Assembly (NCBI GenBank): GCA_964590075.1
Contig: CAZPXS010000005.1
Coordinates: 1-64,000 of the forward strand
DNA from: JAGDVO01 sp964590075 [NCBI: uncultured Aquificales bacterium]
GTDB taxonomy: Bacteria; Thermosulfidibacterota; Thermosulfidibacteria; Thermosulfidibacterales
DNA length: 64,000 nucleotides
Reading direction: 5' to 3'
The notes under the pieces were generated by a model that was not told the DNA's origin, ran no database searches, and worked only from the letters and a program-made list of their open reading frames with translations. Below are positions 28,170 through 37,753 of the stretch, one piece after another. The first letter of the stretch is position 1. Each line of letters opens with the position of its first letter. Position numbers and translations under genes: made by a program.

Positions 28170-28937
28170 ATGAAGGTTGAGAGGAAGGAAGTAGATGGTC
28201 AGATTTATTACAAAAGATTTGGAATTTACAGAATGTTGGAGCATTGGATACTCATGATCACCTTTTTTACTCTTGTACTTACCGGCTTACCCCAGCGCTT
28301 TCATGAGTATGAGATTTCAAAACAGATAATAGCTCTGTTTGGTGGTATAGTTAATGTAAGGGTGGTTCATAGAGCTACCGGAATAGCCTTTACGATACTT
28401 GCTGTACAACATATCGTTGTTGCCTGTATCGGTATGTTGTTTAAAAAGTGGCATGCCTCTATGATGGTTACTGTAAAGGATTTTTACGATACTATAGATA
28501 ACATAAAGTACTACCTTGGTATGAGAGATATCCCTGCTTTATGTGACAGGTACGATTACAGACAGAAGTTTGAGTACTGGGGTGTTGTGTTAGGTGGCAT
28601 TCTTATGATTATAACTGGATTTATACTGTGGTTCCCAACCACCTTTACGAAGTTTTTGCCTGGCCAGGTGGTACCCGCTGCAAAGGCTGCTCATCAGAAC
28701 GAGGCGTTACTTGCATTTCTCGTGATAGTAGTTTGGCATATGTATAATTCTGTATTCAACCCAGAGGTTTTCCCACTTGATAAGACTATTTTTACCGGAT
28801 GGATTTCAAGAGAACTACTACTACACGAACATCCCCTCGAGCTTGCGAGAATTGAAAATAGGAGTATTGAAGAAATTATAGAGGAGTTAAGAGCGTTACA
28901 CTTATCCCATCTGGAGGAGAGAGAAGTTAAAGGATGA
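28170..28937 (+). CDS. b-type cytochrome membrane subunit (FdhC/HydC-like)
   Basis: A 255-residue protein with four hydrophobic segments. Likely heme-b histidines are His25 (MLEHW), His67 or His81 (VVHRATG, VQHIVV), His175 (AAHQNE) and His190 (VVWHMYN), the pattern of formate-dehydrogenase gamma and hydrogenase cytochrome b subunits. The cytoplasmic tail ends with FTGWISRELLLHEHPLELAR, also common in that group. It would exchange electrons between the quinone pool and the 13-heme cytochrome encoded 16 bases upstream. GGGAGGTGGAGT precedes the ATG. Confidence 0.85.
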   Translation: MKVERKEVDGQIYYKRFGIYRMLEHWILMITFFTLVLTGLPQRFHEYEISKQIIALFGGIVNVRVVHRATGIAFTILAVQHIVVACIGMLFKKWHASMMVTVKDFYDTIDNIKYYLGMRDIPALCDRYDYRQKFEYWGVVLGGILMIITGFILWFPTTFTKFLPGQVVPAAKAAHQNEALLAFLVIVVWHMYNSVFNPEVFPLDKTIFTGWISRELLLHEHPLELARIENRSIEEIIEELRALHLSHLEEREVKG

Positions 28938-30757
28938 GGAAAAGGATAGCTATTGGGTTGCTATTATGGATGGTGGTTATGCTTCTCGTGTTTGGGGGGA
29001 CGGTCTACTATCTTCTCCTTTCAAATATGGAGAGTCTTGTGAAGAAGAGATTGGCAATGGCCAAGTTTGTTAAGGAAGTGGTTGAAAATACCTTTATGGA
29101 GAACATTAATAGACTCTTGGATATTTCAAACGAGTTAGCAGGTGGTATAGGTAGATTAGACGGTGGGAGATTAGGATTAGCTTTATCGAACGCTTATTCT
29201 TACTCGATTTTTTCCGATGGTATTTTTGTGTTGGATTCGCGAAAGAAGCAGGTTCTTAGCTATCCAACTAACACCAATATTCCCTTTGATCCCAAACTTG
29301 TCAACGTGAATAAATTTGAGAAGGTTAGAATAATGGAAGTAATTGTGAAGGATAATTTCTATCTTGTTTTTGTTTCTCCCATAGTTGTTGATAGGGAGCT
29401 GAAATATTATGTGGTAGGTGTATCTAATCCGACGAATCCAGTATTTCTTTACAGATTAGCCATAAATTCTGTTGGTGATGTTGATAGAAACGTTAAAATA
29501 GAAATGGTGGATTCCTCGGGTAGAATAATCGTTTCAAGTGATCCTCAGAGGACATTAAGGATCTATGATCATAAGAACTTTTTTGCCAAACTTATGTTGG
29601 ATAAAAAGATAGTGACAACCAGTTGTCACGAATGCCATTTCGGTGGGAAAAAGACTAGTGAGGTTCTTATTTTTGTTCCAATGCAGATCGGTACCTTTGG
29701 GATAGTTTGGAGAGAGCCAAAGAGTGTTATAATGGCACCTCTCGAGAAATTCGGTACGATTCTATTGGGCTTTACAATGTTCTGTCTTTTTATTTCCCAT
29801 ATTTTGATAGTTGGACTTGGGAAAAGTGTAGTTGATCCTATCAGAAGGCTTATAACCGTAGCTAACAGAATAGCAACCGGCGATCTCACTAGACCAGTGG
29901 TGGTTTCCGGTTTCGATGAGATAGTTGCCCTGGGAAGAGCCTTTGAGACTATGAGGTTGAAGTTGCTGGAATTGATAGAACACATAAAGAGAGAGAATGA
30001 ATTGTTGGAAGAGAGGGTGAGGGAGAAGACAGCTCAGATTATGGAAGACCAGAAGAGAATCAAATATCTCCTTGATAAGATACTTAAGGCTCAAGAGGAG
30101 GAAAGAAGAAGAATAGCGAGAGAGTTACACGATGATACCATGCAGAGGATATCCTCTGTTATTATGAGGATGGATATGTGTAAGTTGAATCCTGAAAAAG
30201 TTACGCCTGAAAAGATAGAAGAACTACAGAATATGCTACGGGAGACTTGGGAGAGTATAAGGATGATCATAAGAAACCTTAGACCACCTCTTCTTGACGA
30301 TTTTGGACTCATACCAGCCATAGAGTGGCTTATTAAAGAAATGCTGGAAAAGAATGGTATAAGTGTATCTTTTACGCATGATATACCAGAAGGGTTGAGA
30401 TTTGATAAAAGTATAGAGAATGAAGTTTTTAGGGTTGTTCAGGAAGCCTTTAATAATATAGTTAAACACTCAAAGGCCACTAACGTTTGTGTTAGATTAA
30501 AACTTAGCGATGGAAAACTGATTGTATCTATAAGGGATAATGGTGTAGGATTTGATGTTTCAAAATTTAGTTCTGTAGGGGATAAAATAGACGAAAGCAT
30601 GAAGGGTTTTGGGATTTTAAGTATGTATGAACGAATAAATATACTAGGTGGTAGGCTAATTTTAAGTTCTAAGCCCGGTAAGGGTACCATAGTTTATATG
30701 GCGATTCCTGTGGCGGTGAGTGAGGTGGAAAGTGAAGTTGCAGGGAGAAAAAATTAG
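28934..30757 (+). CDS. NarX-type sensor histidine kinase with periplasmic heme c motif
   Basis: A 607-residue membrane kinase. Order: transmembrane helix (about 7-29), a periplasmic sensor region of about 250 residues containing C231-H-E-C234-H235, second transmembrane helix (about 278-300), HAMP (about 302-352), a coiled-coil linker, a HisKA_3 dimerisation helix with phosphoacceptor His399 in ARELHDDTMQR, and an HATPase domain (EAFNNIVKHS, RDNGVGFD). The C-x2-C-H motif in the exported part predicts covalent heme, so the kinase may sense redox state, NO or oxygen. Its ATG overlaps the stop of the cytochrome b gene (ATGA), tying the sensor to the electron transfer pair. Confidence 0.92.
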   Translation: MRKRIAIGLLLWMVVMLLVFGGTVYYLLLSNMESLVKKRLAMAKFVKEVVENTFMENINRLLDISNELAGGIGRLDGGRLGLALSNAYSYSIFSDGIFVLDSRKKQVLSYPTNTNIPFDPKLVNVNKFEKVRIMEVIVKDNFYLVFVSPIVVDRELKYYVVGVSNPTNPVFLYRLAINSVGDVDRNVKIEMVDSSGRIIVSSDPQRTLRIYDHKNFFAKLMLDKKIVTTSCHECHFGGKKTSEVLIFVPMQIGTFGIVWREPKSVIMAPLEKFGTILLGFTMFCLFISHILIVGLGKSVVDPIRRLITVANRIATGDLTRPVVVSGFDEIVALGRAFETMRLKLLELIEHIKRENELLEERVREKTAQIMEDQKRIKYLLDKILKAQEEERRRIARELHDDTMQRISSVIMRMDMCKLNPEKVTPEKIEELQNMLRETWESIRMIIRNLRPPLLDDFGLIPAIEWLIKEMLEKNGISVSFTHDIPEGLRFDKSIENEVFRVVQEAFNNIVKHSKATNVCVRLKLSDGKLIVSIRDNGVGFDVSKFSSVGDKIDESMKGFGILSMYERINILGGRLILSSKPGKGTIVYMAIPVAVSEVESEVAGRKN

Positions 30758-31427
30758 AGTCGTTATAGCTGATGACCATACCCTCATAAGGGAAGGTATA
30801 AGGGCGATTCTATCCTGTACTAAGGATATAGAGGTGGTGGGAGAGGCTTCCGATGGTATAGAGGCTATAGAGGTGGTTGAAAAACTTAAGCCCGATGTTC
30901 TTCTTCTTGATATTAACATGCCAAGACTTGGTGGGTTGGAGGCAGCTTGCGAAATTAGAAAAGTTTCACCTAATACCAGGATACTCGTTCTTACTCAGTA
31001 CGACGATAAGGAATATGTCACAAGGTTCTTAAAGGTGGGAGTGTCGGGTTATATGCTTAAAAATGCTCTGGGTGTGGAATTGATAAATGCGATAAAGGTT
31101 GTTTCGCAGGGTCAGGTTTATATACACCCCTACCTTGCTGGAGAGATAGTTTCTCTCCTACTTACCGCACCACCTGAGAAAAAAGAGGATCCCTACGATC
31201 TACTAACCGATAGAGAGAAACAGGTCCTTAAGTTACTTGCCGAGGGTTATACACATAAGGAGATAGCGGATATGTTGGGAATCAGTGTAAAAACGGTCAT
31301 AGTTCACAGGACCAACATAGCAAAGAAACTGGATCTCAAAAGTAAAGCCGATATTATAAAGTTTGCGATTCAAAAGGGTATAATCAAACTGGATAGTATA
31401 AAGGAAAAGGGTGAGGACTCCGATTAA
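30738..31427 (+). CDS. NarL/FixJ-type response regulator
   Basis: A receiver domain with the acidic pair IADDHTLIREGIRA and the phosphoacceptor in DVLLLDINMPRLGG, then a LuxR-type helix-turn-helix (LTDREKQVLKLLAEGYTHKEIADMLGISVKTVIVHR, quoted here only through LTDREKQVLKLLAEG). It is the obvious partner of the preceding kinase and overlaps it. The start is uncertain: GTG 30720 gives six more residues, but TTG 30738 is placed nine bases after GAGGTGG and leaves the normal N-terminus. Targets may include the cytochrome genes upstream. Confidence 0.92.
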   Translation: MQGEKIRVVIADDHTLIREGIRAILSCTKDIEVVGEASDGIEAIEVVEKLKPDVLLLDINMPRLGGLEAACEIRKVSPNTRILVLTQYDDKEYVTRFLKVGVSGYMLKNALGVELINAIKVVSQGQVYIHPYLAGEIVSLLLTAPPEKKEDPYDLLTDREKQVLKLLAEGYTHKEIADMLGISVKTVIVHRTNIAKKLDLKSKADIIKFAIQKGIIKLDSIKEKGEDSD

Positions 31428-31434
31428 CTCGTTG

Positions 31435-32799
31435 TTAAACGAACCTTATAGGGTAGGAGCCTGTAAAGCAGGCTGTGCAGAAGGGATGATCATCTAGACT
31501 AAAACCGGTTGACTCTATCATACCCTCCAGTGATAGAAACTGGAGACTATCGGCTGTTATGTATTTTCTTATCTCTTCTATACTGTGGCTTGAGGCTATG
31601 AGTTCTTTCCTGGTAGGTGTATCTATGCCATAGAAACAGGGCGCTACTATGGGAGGTGAACTTATCTTCATATGTACTTCTCTCGCTCCTCCCTTTTTCA
31701 ACATCTTTACTATTCTTCTCGATGTTGTTCCCCTTACTATTGAGTCATCGATTACTATAACCCTCTTCCCTTCAAGCACACTCCTTACCGGATTTAACTT
31801 CACCTTAACTCCAAAATGTCTGATCCTCTCCGTTGGTTCTATAAAGGTCCTGTGGACATAATGGTTTCTAACTATGCCTAGTTGAAAGGGTATCTTAGAT
31901 TCCTCGGAAAAACCTATGGTAGCTACTATGCCCGAATCTGGTACTGGAACGACTATATCGGCTTGAGTATCACTTTCCATAGCGAGCCTTCTCCCAAAGT
32001 TGTACCTCACCTTGTAGACATCCATACCGAATACCTTTGAGTCTGGCCTTGCAAAGTATATGAACTCAAATATACAGAACCTCGGTTTTGTTTCTTCAAA
32101 GGGGAACCACGATTCAAGCCCTTCATCACTTATCATCAATACCTCTCCCGGCTCAATATCCCTTATGTAATCAGCTCCGACTATATCTAGAGCACAGGTT
32201 TCCGATACCAGAAAGTAGGTGTTATCCTTCTTACCCAGGCATAGTGGTCTAAATCCCCATGGATCCCTTATGGCGTAAAGTTCCCTCTCCTTGAGGATAA
32301 GAAGTGAAAAGGCCCCCTTTAGCTGTCTTAAGGCGTAATTTAGACTATCCCTAAAGTTACTGTAGGGGCTTCTTGCTATAAGGTGAAGGATGACTTCGGT
32401 ATCGGAGGTTGACTGGAAAATCGCTCCCTTTTCTTCAAGATCTTCCCTTAGTTTAAAGGCGTTCACTATATTACCGTTATGGACTATAGCAAGGTTACCA
32501 AACCTGAAGTTTATGAGGAAGGGTTGGGCCTCCTGTAGCGAACTCTCCCCGCTTGTTGAGTACCTATTGTGTCCTATAGATGCGAATCCCTTGAGATAGT
32601 CTATATCTGTTCTCTGGAATATATCAACCACAAGGCCCATCTTTTTTACAACTCTTATCTCCCTCCCATCGGTCGTTGCTATTCCGGCACTTTCCTGTCC
32701 TCTGTGTTGCAGGGCGTATAGGCATAGATATACGAGATTTGCAGAATCCTGGTTCCCGTATACTCCAGCTATACCGCACTTTTCTCCTATCTCAAACAT
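31435..32799 (-). CDS. purF: Amidophosphoribosyltransferase
   Basis: A 454-residue class II glutamine amidotransferase catalysing the first committed purine step, PRPP to phosphoribosylamine. A seven-residue leader precedes the nucleophile Cys8 ([10 protein letters not shown]), so processing to an N-terminal Cys is expected. The PRPP-binding loop is [18 protein letters not shown]. Cysteines in RFCIFE, PCFYGID and FCTACF match the four iron-sulfur ligands of the Bacillus-type oxygen-labile enzyme. Its ATG directly follows the stop of the Nudix gene. Confidence 0.96.
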   Translation of the reverse strand: MFEIGEKCGIAGVYGNQDSANLVYLCLYALQHRGQESAGIATTDGREIRVVKKMGLVVDIFQRTDIDYLKGFASIGHNRYSTSGESSLQEAQPFLINFRFGNLAIVHNGNIVNAFKLREDLEEKGAIFQSTSDTEVILHLIARSPYSNFRDSLNYALRQLKGAFSLLILKERELYAIRDPWGFRPLCLGKKDNTYFLVSETCALDIVGADYIRDIEPGEVLMISDEGLESWFPFEETKPRFCIFEFIYFARPDSKVFGMDVYKVRYNFGRRLAMESDTQADIVVPVPDSGIVATIGFSEESKIPFQLGIVRNHYVHRTFIEPTERIRHFGVKVKLNPVRSVLEGKRVIVIDDSIVRGTTSRRIVKMLKKGGAREVHMKISSPPIVAPCFYGIDTPTRKELIASSHSIEEIRKYITADSLQFLSLEGMIESTGFSLDDHPFCTACFTGSYPIRFV

Positions 32800-33237
32800 C
32801 TAGTACCTCTTATTATAGTAGTCTTCTATTATACTTCTATGGTCGAAGGCTATATCCTCGGGAAGGTTTTCGTAGGTGAATATTCTCGCTTCCTTTGCAT
32901 CGTCACTCGCTCTTAATTCACCATGGCCTTCTGCTATAAAGACTACCGTTATGGTATGGAATCTGGGATCCCTCTTTGGGTCCGAATAGGCGTGAAACTG
33001 CCTTTTAAGAACGATATCAAGCCCTGTCTCTTCCTTAGCCTCTCTTATAGCCGCTTCCTCAAGCGTTTCGTTATATTCGACGAAACCTCCCGGTAATGCC
33101 CAGCCTAAGGGAGGATTTTTCCTCTTTATGAGAACTATACCACCACCGTACTCTATGATTATATCCACGGTGGGAATGGGATTTTTATAAATCTCTATTT
33201 TGGTTCCGCAGTTTGGACAGGTTATGTAGTCCTTCAT
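32800..33237 (-). CDS. Nudix hydrolase with N-terminal zinc-ribbon half
   Basis: A 145-residue protein. The Nudix box is complete: [25 protein letters not shown] fits G-x5-E-x7-R-E-x2-E-E-x-G. The N-terminus CPNCGTK (C-x2-C) resembles a trimmed zinc ribbon as in ADP-ribose and NAD-cap Nudix proteins. It presumably hydrolyses a nucleoside-diphosphate derivative in the cytosol. It lies between a ketosynthase-like gene, which it overlaps by four bases, and purF. Confidence 0.88.
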   Translation of the reverse strand: MKDYITCPNCGTKIEIYKNPIPTVDIIIEYGGGIVLIKRKNPPLGWALPGGFVEYNETLEEAAIREAKEETGLDIVLKRQFHAYSDPKRDPRFHTITVVFIAEGHGELRASDDAKEARIFTYENLPEDIAFDHRSIIEDYYNKRY

Positions 33238-34370
33238 CTTATCACCTCTATCGCCATAGCACTATAAAAACCACCAAAGGCACTTGCAACCGACACGATA
33301 TATTTACCATCGAAGTTCTCCTCTTCAAGAACCAGTCTTATTCTACCACAGTCTGGATCTATTTTGGTAGTGTTTCTTATCGGCGGTATTTTTCCTTTGT
33401 CCTTTATGTACTCGAGTAGATAAAGGGTTTCTATAAGCCCACTTGCCGTAAGGGTGTGTCCGAATAAAGGCTTTAATGCAGTTATAGGTACACTATCTCC
33501 AAATAGTCTGGTGTAGACTTTACCTTCCACGTGATCGTTAAGTTTTGTACCTGTGGCATGTGCCTTAATTATGGCTTCTTTTACGTTTATACTCTGTGAT
33601 ACTTTCCCCAAAGTATACTCAAGCTCGTATCCCTCCTCGTCCATCGAAAACATGTGGTAAGAGCTGGATATTGTACTGTAGTCTAATATCCTTCCCAACG
33701 GTCTCATTTTTAACCTGTTAATCATACTATCACTAACTATCACCGCCATGGCTATGGCGTCCGCGAATATCGTCCCGTCTCTATCTACATCGAATGGCTT
33801 TATTTTACCACTTTTCGATAGAACCTGTAAGTTCCTATGATAACCCGTTCTTATGGGTGTGGCAAGGCTATTTATCGCAAGAACTATCACCGTGTCGTAA
33901 CCTTCCTCTACGAGATCCTTTGCTATCCCGAGTAGATCCAACCCTGAGGTGCAGACGTGATCTATCCCTATACCCCTATAGTACTTTATCCCCAAGTAGG
34001 AGGCAACAAGAAAATTAAGTAGATTGTGGGTTATTATAAACCCATCACTAGGACTTATCTTATCCACGTCTTCATATGCTTTTACCGTAAGGCTATCCCT
34101 TTCCGCATCGAGTTTTCCGGATACTGCTATGGCTATTCTGTTTTTCTCGCTTTCCCTTACTATATCCTCGAGATCCAGTTCATCCATCAGTTTTATAACA
34201 CATTTTAGGACAGGTGCTAACTTACGGTAGTACTTAAAGTTCTTTTTAGGTTTGTAGTTTTCGACTTTAGAGGCCCAATCTATGTATCCGTAGAAAGTAA
34301 CGGGTAGAAATTCCGGTGCTATTAAACTTTCCGCTGATATGTAGCCTCCCTTCACAATGTACGCTTTCAT
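33234..34370 (-). CDS. Beta-ketoacyl synthase-like (thiolase fold) protein
   Basis: A 378-residue thiolase-fold protein, shorter than FabF (about 410). The Cys-His-His triad of condensing enzymes is present: Cys140 in [12 protein letters not shown], His271 in [11 protein letters not shown] and His305 in [11 protein letters not shown]. The ketosynthase C-terminal pattern [13 protein letters not shown] also fits. No acyl carrier protein or other fatty-acid gene is near, so it may belong to a specialised acyl chain or polyketide-like product rather than bulk fatty acids. It is the first gene of a leftward unit with the Nudix hydrolase and purF. Confidence 0.82.
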   Translation of the reverse strand: MKAYIVKGGYISAESLIAPEFLPVTFYGYIDWASKVENYKPKKNFKYYRKLAPVLKCVIKLMDELDLEDIVRESEKNRIAIAVSGKLDAERDSLTVKAYEDVDKISPSDGFIITHNLLNFLVASYLGIKYYRGIGIDHVCTSGLDLLGIAKDLVEEGYDTVIVLAINSLATPIRTGYHRNLQVLSKSGKIKPFDVDRDGTIFADAIAMAVIVSDSMINRLKMRPLGRILDYSTISSSYHMFSMDEEGYELEYTLGKVSQSINVKEAIIKAHATGTKLNDHVEGKVYTRLFGDSVPITALKPLFGHTLTASGLIETLYLLEYIKDKGKIPPIRNTTKIDPDCGRIRLVLEEENFDGKYIVSVASAFGGFYSAMAIEVIR

Positions 34371-34394
34371 GACTTTAGTTATATATCCCTTTAG

Positions 34395-34423
34395 TTGAAA
34401 AAATCAAACTTGGGTGGTATACA
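34395..34423 (+). promoter_or_regulatory. Promoter of the OppD/SMS/lpxA operon
   Basis: TTGAAA (34395-34400) and TATACA (34418-34423) are separated by 17 bases. Transcription would begin near 34430, downstream of the first in-frame ATGs, which supports a later start for the first gene. GGAGG at 34444-34448 is the ribosome binding site. Confidence 0.6.
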
Positions 34424-34455
34424 TGGTAGTAATAATGGTTTTCCGGAGGTGGGGT

Positions 34456-34962
34456 GTGGATCAGGAGTTAAAGGAGACAAAGGGGGTTGAGGAGATTGGT
34501 AAGATTGAGGGTATTGGGGAAGGGGAGGAAATAGAGAGTAATGGGATATTCAGCGATAAGAGGCTGATATGGGGTGCCGTTGTATTTTCAATAATAGCTA
34601 TAGTTCTTTCCGTTTTTGGACTTATATCGGTTAGGAAACTCGAGGATGTGGAAAATAAGGTTAGTAAGCTTGAGGATACGGTAGCCTATAACAAACACAA
34701 GTTTGCTGTACTTACATCTCTCGAAAGGATATACAATCTTACGATGGTAGATAGGGATTATGAATCCGCTAAGAGAGAGTTACTGTATCTCAAGGCGGAA
34801 TACTCTGCCATAAGGGATAGTTTTTCACAGGATGAGAAGAAGAGGCTCGATGATGCTATAAGGCAACTCGAAGAAGAGATAAATAGGGGTCCGAGTCCAA
34901 TTCCAAAGATAATCGCTAACTTAAGAAGTATAGTTTCTACCGGCGAGCCAAAGTTGAAGTGA
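34456..34962 (+). CDS. Small membrane protein with coiled-coil, unknown function
   Basis: A 168-residue protein read from GTG 34456, six bases after GGAGG; longer starts fall within the promoter. An acidic, glycine-rich N-terminal 35 residues precede one transmembrane helix (about residues 38-60), then heptad-like charged repeats (LEDVENKVSKLEDTV, KRELLYLKAEYSAIRDS, KKRLDDAIRQLEEEI) that suggest a coiled coil. I recognise no family. It is the first gene of the operon that carries the OppD-type ATPase and SMS genes and overlaps the ATPase gene by four bases, so it may tether one of them to the membrane. Confidence 0.75.
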   Translation: MDQELKETKGVEEIGKIEGIGEGEEIESNGIFSDKRLIWGAVVFSIIAIVLSVFGLISVRKLEDVENKVSKLEDTVAYNKHKFAVLTSLERIYNLTMVDRDYESAKRELLYLKAEYSAIRDSFSQDEKKRLDDAIRQLEEEINRGPSPIPKIIANLRSIVSTGEPKLK

Positions 34963-35930
34963 GACCTAACTTACTCAAGGTAGAGGATCTTTCTCTATGG
35001 TTTATTAGGGGATCCGAAAAGTATAGGGTGTTAAATTCCTTTAGTCTTGAGGTAAAAAGGGGCGAGGTTTATTCGCTTGTTGGAGCCTCAGGTAGTGGTA
35101 AAAGCGTCTTTTTAAAATCCATACTCAGGTTGCTACCAAATAGTGCTATAATAGATGGACGAATATTGTTCGATGGTGTTGATCTTACAGAATTACCGGA
35201 AAGCAGGTTAAATCTGATAAGGGGAAAGAGAATATCGATAGTCTTTCAAGACCCTATGAGTAGTTTGAATCCTACCATGAAAGTTGGGGAACAGGTGGCT
35301 GAAGTTTTAAATACTAGCAAATTACCGGATAAGAGAGATATAAGGCGGAAGGTCGTGGAGATGTTTGAAGAGGTGGGTTTGAAGGATCCCGAGATGGTTT
35401 ATGAAATGTATCCCCATCAGTTAAGTGGTGGTATGAGACAGAGAGTCATGATAGCTATGGCCTTAATCGGGAATCCCGAATTGATGCTACTTGATGAGCC
35501 AACAACCGCCCTTGACGTGACCGTTCAGGCTGGGATTCTTGAATTGATAAAAAGAGAAATAACAACTAAGGGAATATCCTCCATATTTGTAACCCATGAT
35601 TTTTCCGTGGTTTATACTATAGCCGATAGGGTTGGAGTTATCTTTAGAGGTGTTTTGGTTGAGGAAGCTAAGAAGGATGAGATCTTTAAAAATCCCCTAC
35701 ATCCCTATACTATAGCGCTGATGGAGGCTATTCCTAAGCCTGTAAAGGGTAAGTTTAACCTTAGGTTCGGTGAGATACCTTCTATGGGTGGTATGGGCTA
35801 CAAGGGTTGTCCTTTTTACGATTATTGTGATATAAGGGTTGAGGAGTGTAGGTTTAACATCCCACAGATGATTGATTTAGGTGAGGATCATAGGGTAAGA
35901 TGTTTTTCTCTAAATTATGGGAGGGGATGA
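34959..35930 (+). CDS. Orphan OppD/DppD-type ABC transporter ATPase
   Basis: A 323-residue ABC ATPase of the oligopeptide/nickel class. It has the Walker A loop GASGSGKSVFLKS, the Q-loop FQDPMSSLNPTMKVGEQV, the signature LSGGMRQRVMIAMAL, Walker B LMLLDEPTTALDV and the class-specific C-terminal domain (HPYTIALMEAIPKP) with a CPF-x3-C-x6-C-x14-C cysteine set that in some OppD proteins holds an iron-sulfur cluster. No permease or binding protein gene is nearby, which is unusual. Start is GTG 34959 overlapping the previous gene. It lies immediately before SmsC. Function beyond ATP hydrolysis is unknown. Confidence 0.88.
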   Translation: MRPNLLKVEDLSLWFIRGSEKYRVLNSFSLEVKRGEVYSLVGASGSGKSVFLKSILRLLPNSAIIDGRILFDGVDLTELPESRLNLIRGKRISIVFQDPMSSLNPTMKVGEQVAEVLNTSKLPDKRDIRRKVVEMFEEVGLKDPEMVYEMYPHQLSGGMRQRVMIAMALIGNPELMLLDEPTTALDVTVQAGILELIKREITTKGISSIFVTHDFSVVYTIADRVGVIFRGVLVEEAKKDEIFKNPLHPYTIALMEAIPKPVKGKFNLRFGEIPSMGGMGYKGCPFYDYCDIRVEECRFNIPQMIDLGEDHRVRCFSLNYGRG

Positions 35931-36698
35931 ATGTTAGTTATCGAGAACTTGAAGGTTGAGGTTGAGGGTAAACTTATACTCAAGGGTATTAACCTTGAGG
36001 TTAAAAGTGGAAAGGTTGTTGCTCTTATGGGACCTAACGGTTCGGGTAAAACGACACTTATAATGACCATAATGGGTTTCCCAAGGTACAAGGTGGTAGA
36101 GGGGAGGATAGTTTATAAGGGTACTGATATAACTAACCTTCCGGTTTATGAGAGGGTTAAGCTTGGTATAGGTTTAGCTTTTCAGAAGCCTAGGGAGTTG
36201 GAAGGGGTAACGCTGGGGGCTTTTCTTAAGAAGATAGCGGAAAAAAAGGGAGTAGAGGTTGATGTTGAGAAGCTTGCCGATGATCTTAGTATGAGAGAAT
36301 TTTTGCCACGCTTTGTCAACAAAGGGTTCTCCGGTGGTGAACAGAAGAGGTGTGAATTCTTACAGTTACTCGTCTTGAAGCCAGATCTATTACTTCTCGA
36401 TGAACCTGAATCCGGTGTAGATCTTGATAATATAAAACTCATAGGGAAGGCTATAAATGAGATCCTTGGTAGAGACGGTATTCCTCCCCATATTAGGGAA
36501 GGTGGGGATAAGTGTTCTAGCGTTTGGGAGAAAAAGAGTGCTATAGTTGTTACCCATACGGGGCATATACTTGAGCATGTTAAGGCCGATGAGGGTTACG
36601 TTCTGATAGATGGAAGGATCGTGTGTAAGGGTAACCCATACGAGATACTTAAGGTGGTTGAAAAATACGGGTATAGGGAGTGTGAGAGATGCGGGTAA
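35931..36698 (+). CDS. smsC: SufC-like ATPase of the minimal SMS iron-sulfur system (SmsC)
   Basis: A 255-residue ABC-type ATPase without membrane parts. Walker A is [13 protein letters not shown], the signature is [14 protein letters not shown] and Walker [16 protein letters not shown], the SufC form of these motifs. A roughly 30-residue insertion ([15 protein letters not shown]) precedes the switch histidine in [12 protein letters not shown], and the tail YRECERCG is cysteine-rich; both resemble archaeal SufC proteins. With the SufB-like protein it would assemble iron-sulfur clusters. The gene abuts the OppD-type gene and overlaps smsB by ten bases. Confidence 0.88.
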   Translation: MLVIENLKVEVEGKLILKGINLEVKSGKVVALMGPNGSGKTTLIMTIMGFPRYKVVEGRIVYKGTDITNLPVYERVKLGIGLAFQKPRELEGVTLGAFLKKIAEKKGVEVDVEKLADDLSMREFLPRFVNKGFSGGEQKRCEFLQLLVLKPDLLLLDEPESGVDLDNIKLIGKAINEILGRDGIPPHIREGGDKCSSVWEKKSAIVVTHTGHILEHVKADEGYVLIDGRIVCKGNPYEILKVVEKYGYRECERCG

Positions 36699-37738
36699 AG
36701 GACTATGACCTTACAAAGATAGGTTTTGATATTGAGGATAAAACTAGAAGCGGATCCTATATGCAGATTGATAACGAAGTTGTAAAGTGTGGTGTTAAAC
36801 AACCGGGTGTCAGGATTATGCCGACCAAAAAGGCGGTGGAGCTTGAAGAGTATAAACCTTATCTGTGGAAGGCTCTCAGTTACGACGAATCCCTCGGTGA
36901 TTTTTCTAACGGTTACTTTATAGTTACCGAGCCTGGATCAAAACCTGTTTTTCCTGTACAGACCTGTCTATTGATAGAAAAGAGCGATGTACAGCATGTC
37001 CATAACATAATAGTGGTTGAGGAAGGTTCGGAATTAACCGTTATCACCGGTTGTTCCAGTGTTCCCGGTAGAGGTAAACATATAGGGGTTAGTGAGTTTT
37101 ACGTTAAGAAAAATGGGAAACTACACTTTATAATGATCCATTCCTGGGGAGAGGAAGTGGAGGTTTATCCCAGGACCGCAGTTATAGTTGAGGAGGGCGC
37201 TAGCTACATAAGCGATTACGTCTGCTTTAAGCCTGGCGCTAAGATAAAGGCTTATCCTACCATATACGTTTATTCTCATGGCACAGCGGTTGTAAATAGT
37301 ATGGTTATGGTATCGGAGGGTTCGAACATTGACCTTGGAACAAGGGTTTATCTTAGAGGAGAGTTCGCTAAGGCTGAGATAGTTTCAAGAAGTGTCTCCT
37401 TTGGAGGCGTTAATATAGCACGTGGCCATCTTATAGCGGAGGTACCCAAGGTAAGGGGTCACCTGGAGTGTAAGAGCCTCGTTTTGAAGGAAGGTTCTGT
37501 TGTGAGTGCTATTCCGGAACTTGAGGCCAGAGCCAAGGATGTGGATCTTACCCATGAGGCCGCGGTAGGAAAGATAAGGGAAGAGGAGATAGAATATCTT
37601 ATGGCGAGAGGATTCACACCTGAGGAGGCTCAGTCGATAATAGTTAGAGGTTTCCTGAATGTGGATGCTGTGGCTCTACCTGAGTCTCTTAAGGAAGAGA
37701 TAGATAGAATTTTGGAACTGACCTCAGAGGGATTGTGA
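36689..37738 (+). CDS. smsB: SufB/SufD-like scaffold of the SMS system (SmsB)
   Basis: A 349-residue beta-helix protein of the SufB/SufD family, shorter than bacterial SufB (about 470). The core runs from [20 protein letters not shown] to the conserved C-terminal region [34 protein letters not shown], where the Cys of LECK and the His of THEAAVGKI correspond to the cluster-assembly residues of SufB. Only one SufB/D gene is present, so it presumably forms a B2C2 complex with SmsC. Neither cysteine desulfurase, SufE/SufU nor SufA is in the operon. Confidence 0.88.
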   Translation: MRVKDYDLTKIGFDIEDKTRSGSYMQIDNEVVKCGVKQPGVRIMPTKKAVELEEYKPYLWKALSYDESLGDFSNGYFIVTEPGSKPVFPVQTCLLIEKSDVQHVHNIIVVEEGSELTVITGCSSVPGRGKHIGVSEFYVKKNGKLHFIMIHSWGEEVEVYPRTAVIVEEGASYISDYVCFKPGAKIKAYPTIYVYSHGTAVVNSMVMVSEGSNIDLGTRVYLRGEFAKAEIVSRSVSFGGVNIARGHLIAEVPKVRGHLECKSLVLKEGSVVSAIPELEARAKDVDLTHEAAVGKIREEEIEYLMARGFTPEEAQSIIVRGFLNVDAVALPESLKEEIDRILELTSEGL

Positions 37739-37753
37739 TATACGGGAGGTGTT

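Noticed and set aside
31429-31442. Hairpin TCGTT-GTTA-AACGA between the response regulator and purF
   Set aside because: The stem is only five base pairs with no T-run, too weak to call a terminator.
34414-34455. Upstream ATG starts for the small membrane protein
   Set aside because: They overlap the -10 region of the predicted promoter, and GGAGG points to GTG 34456.
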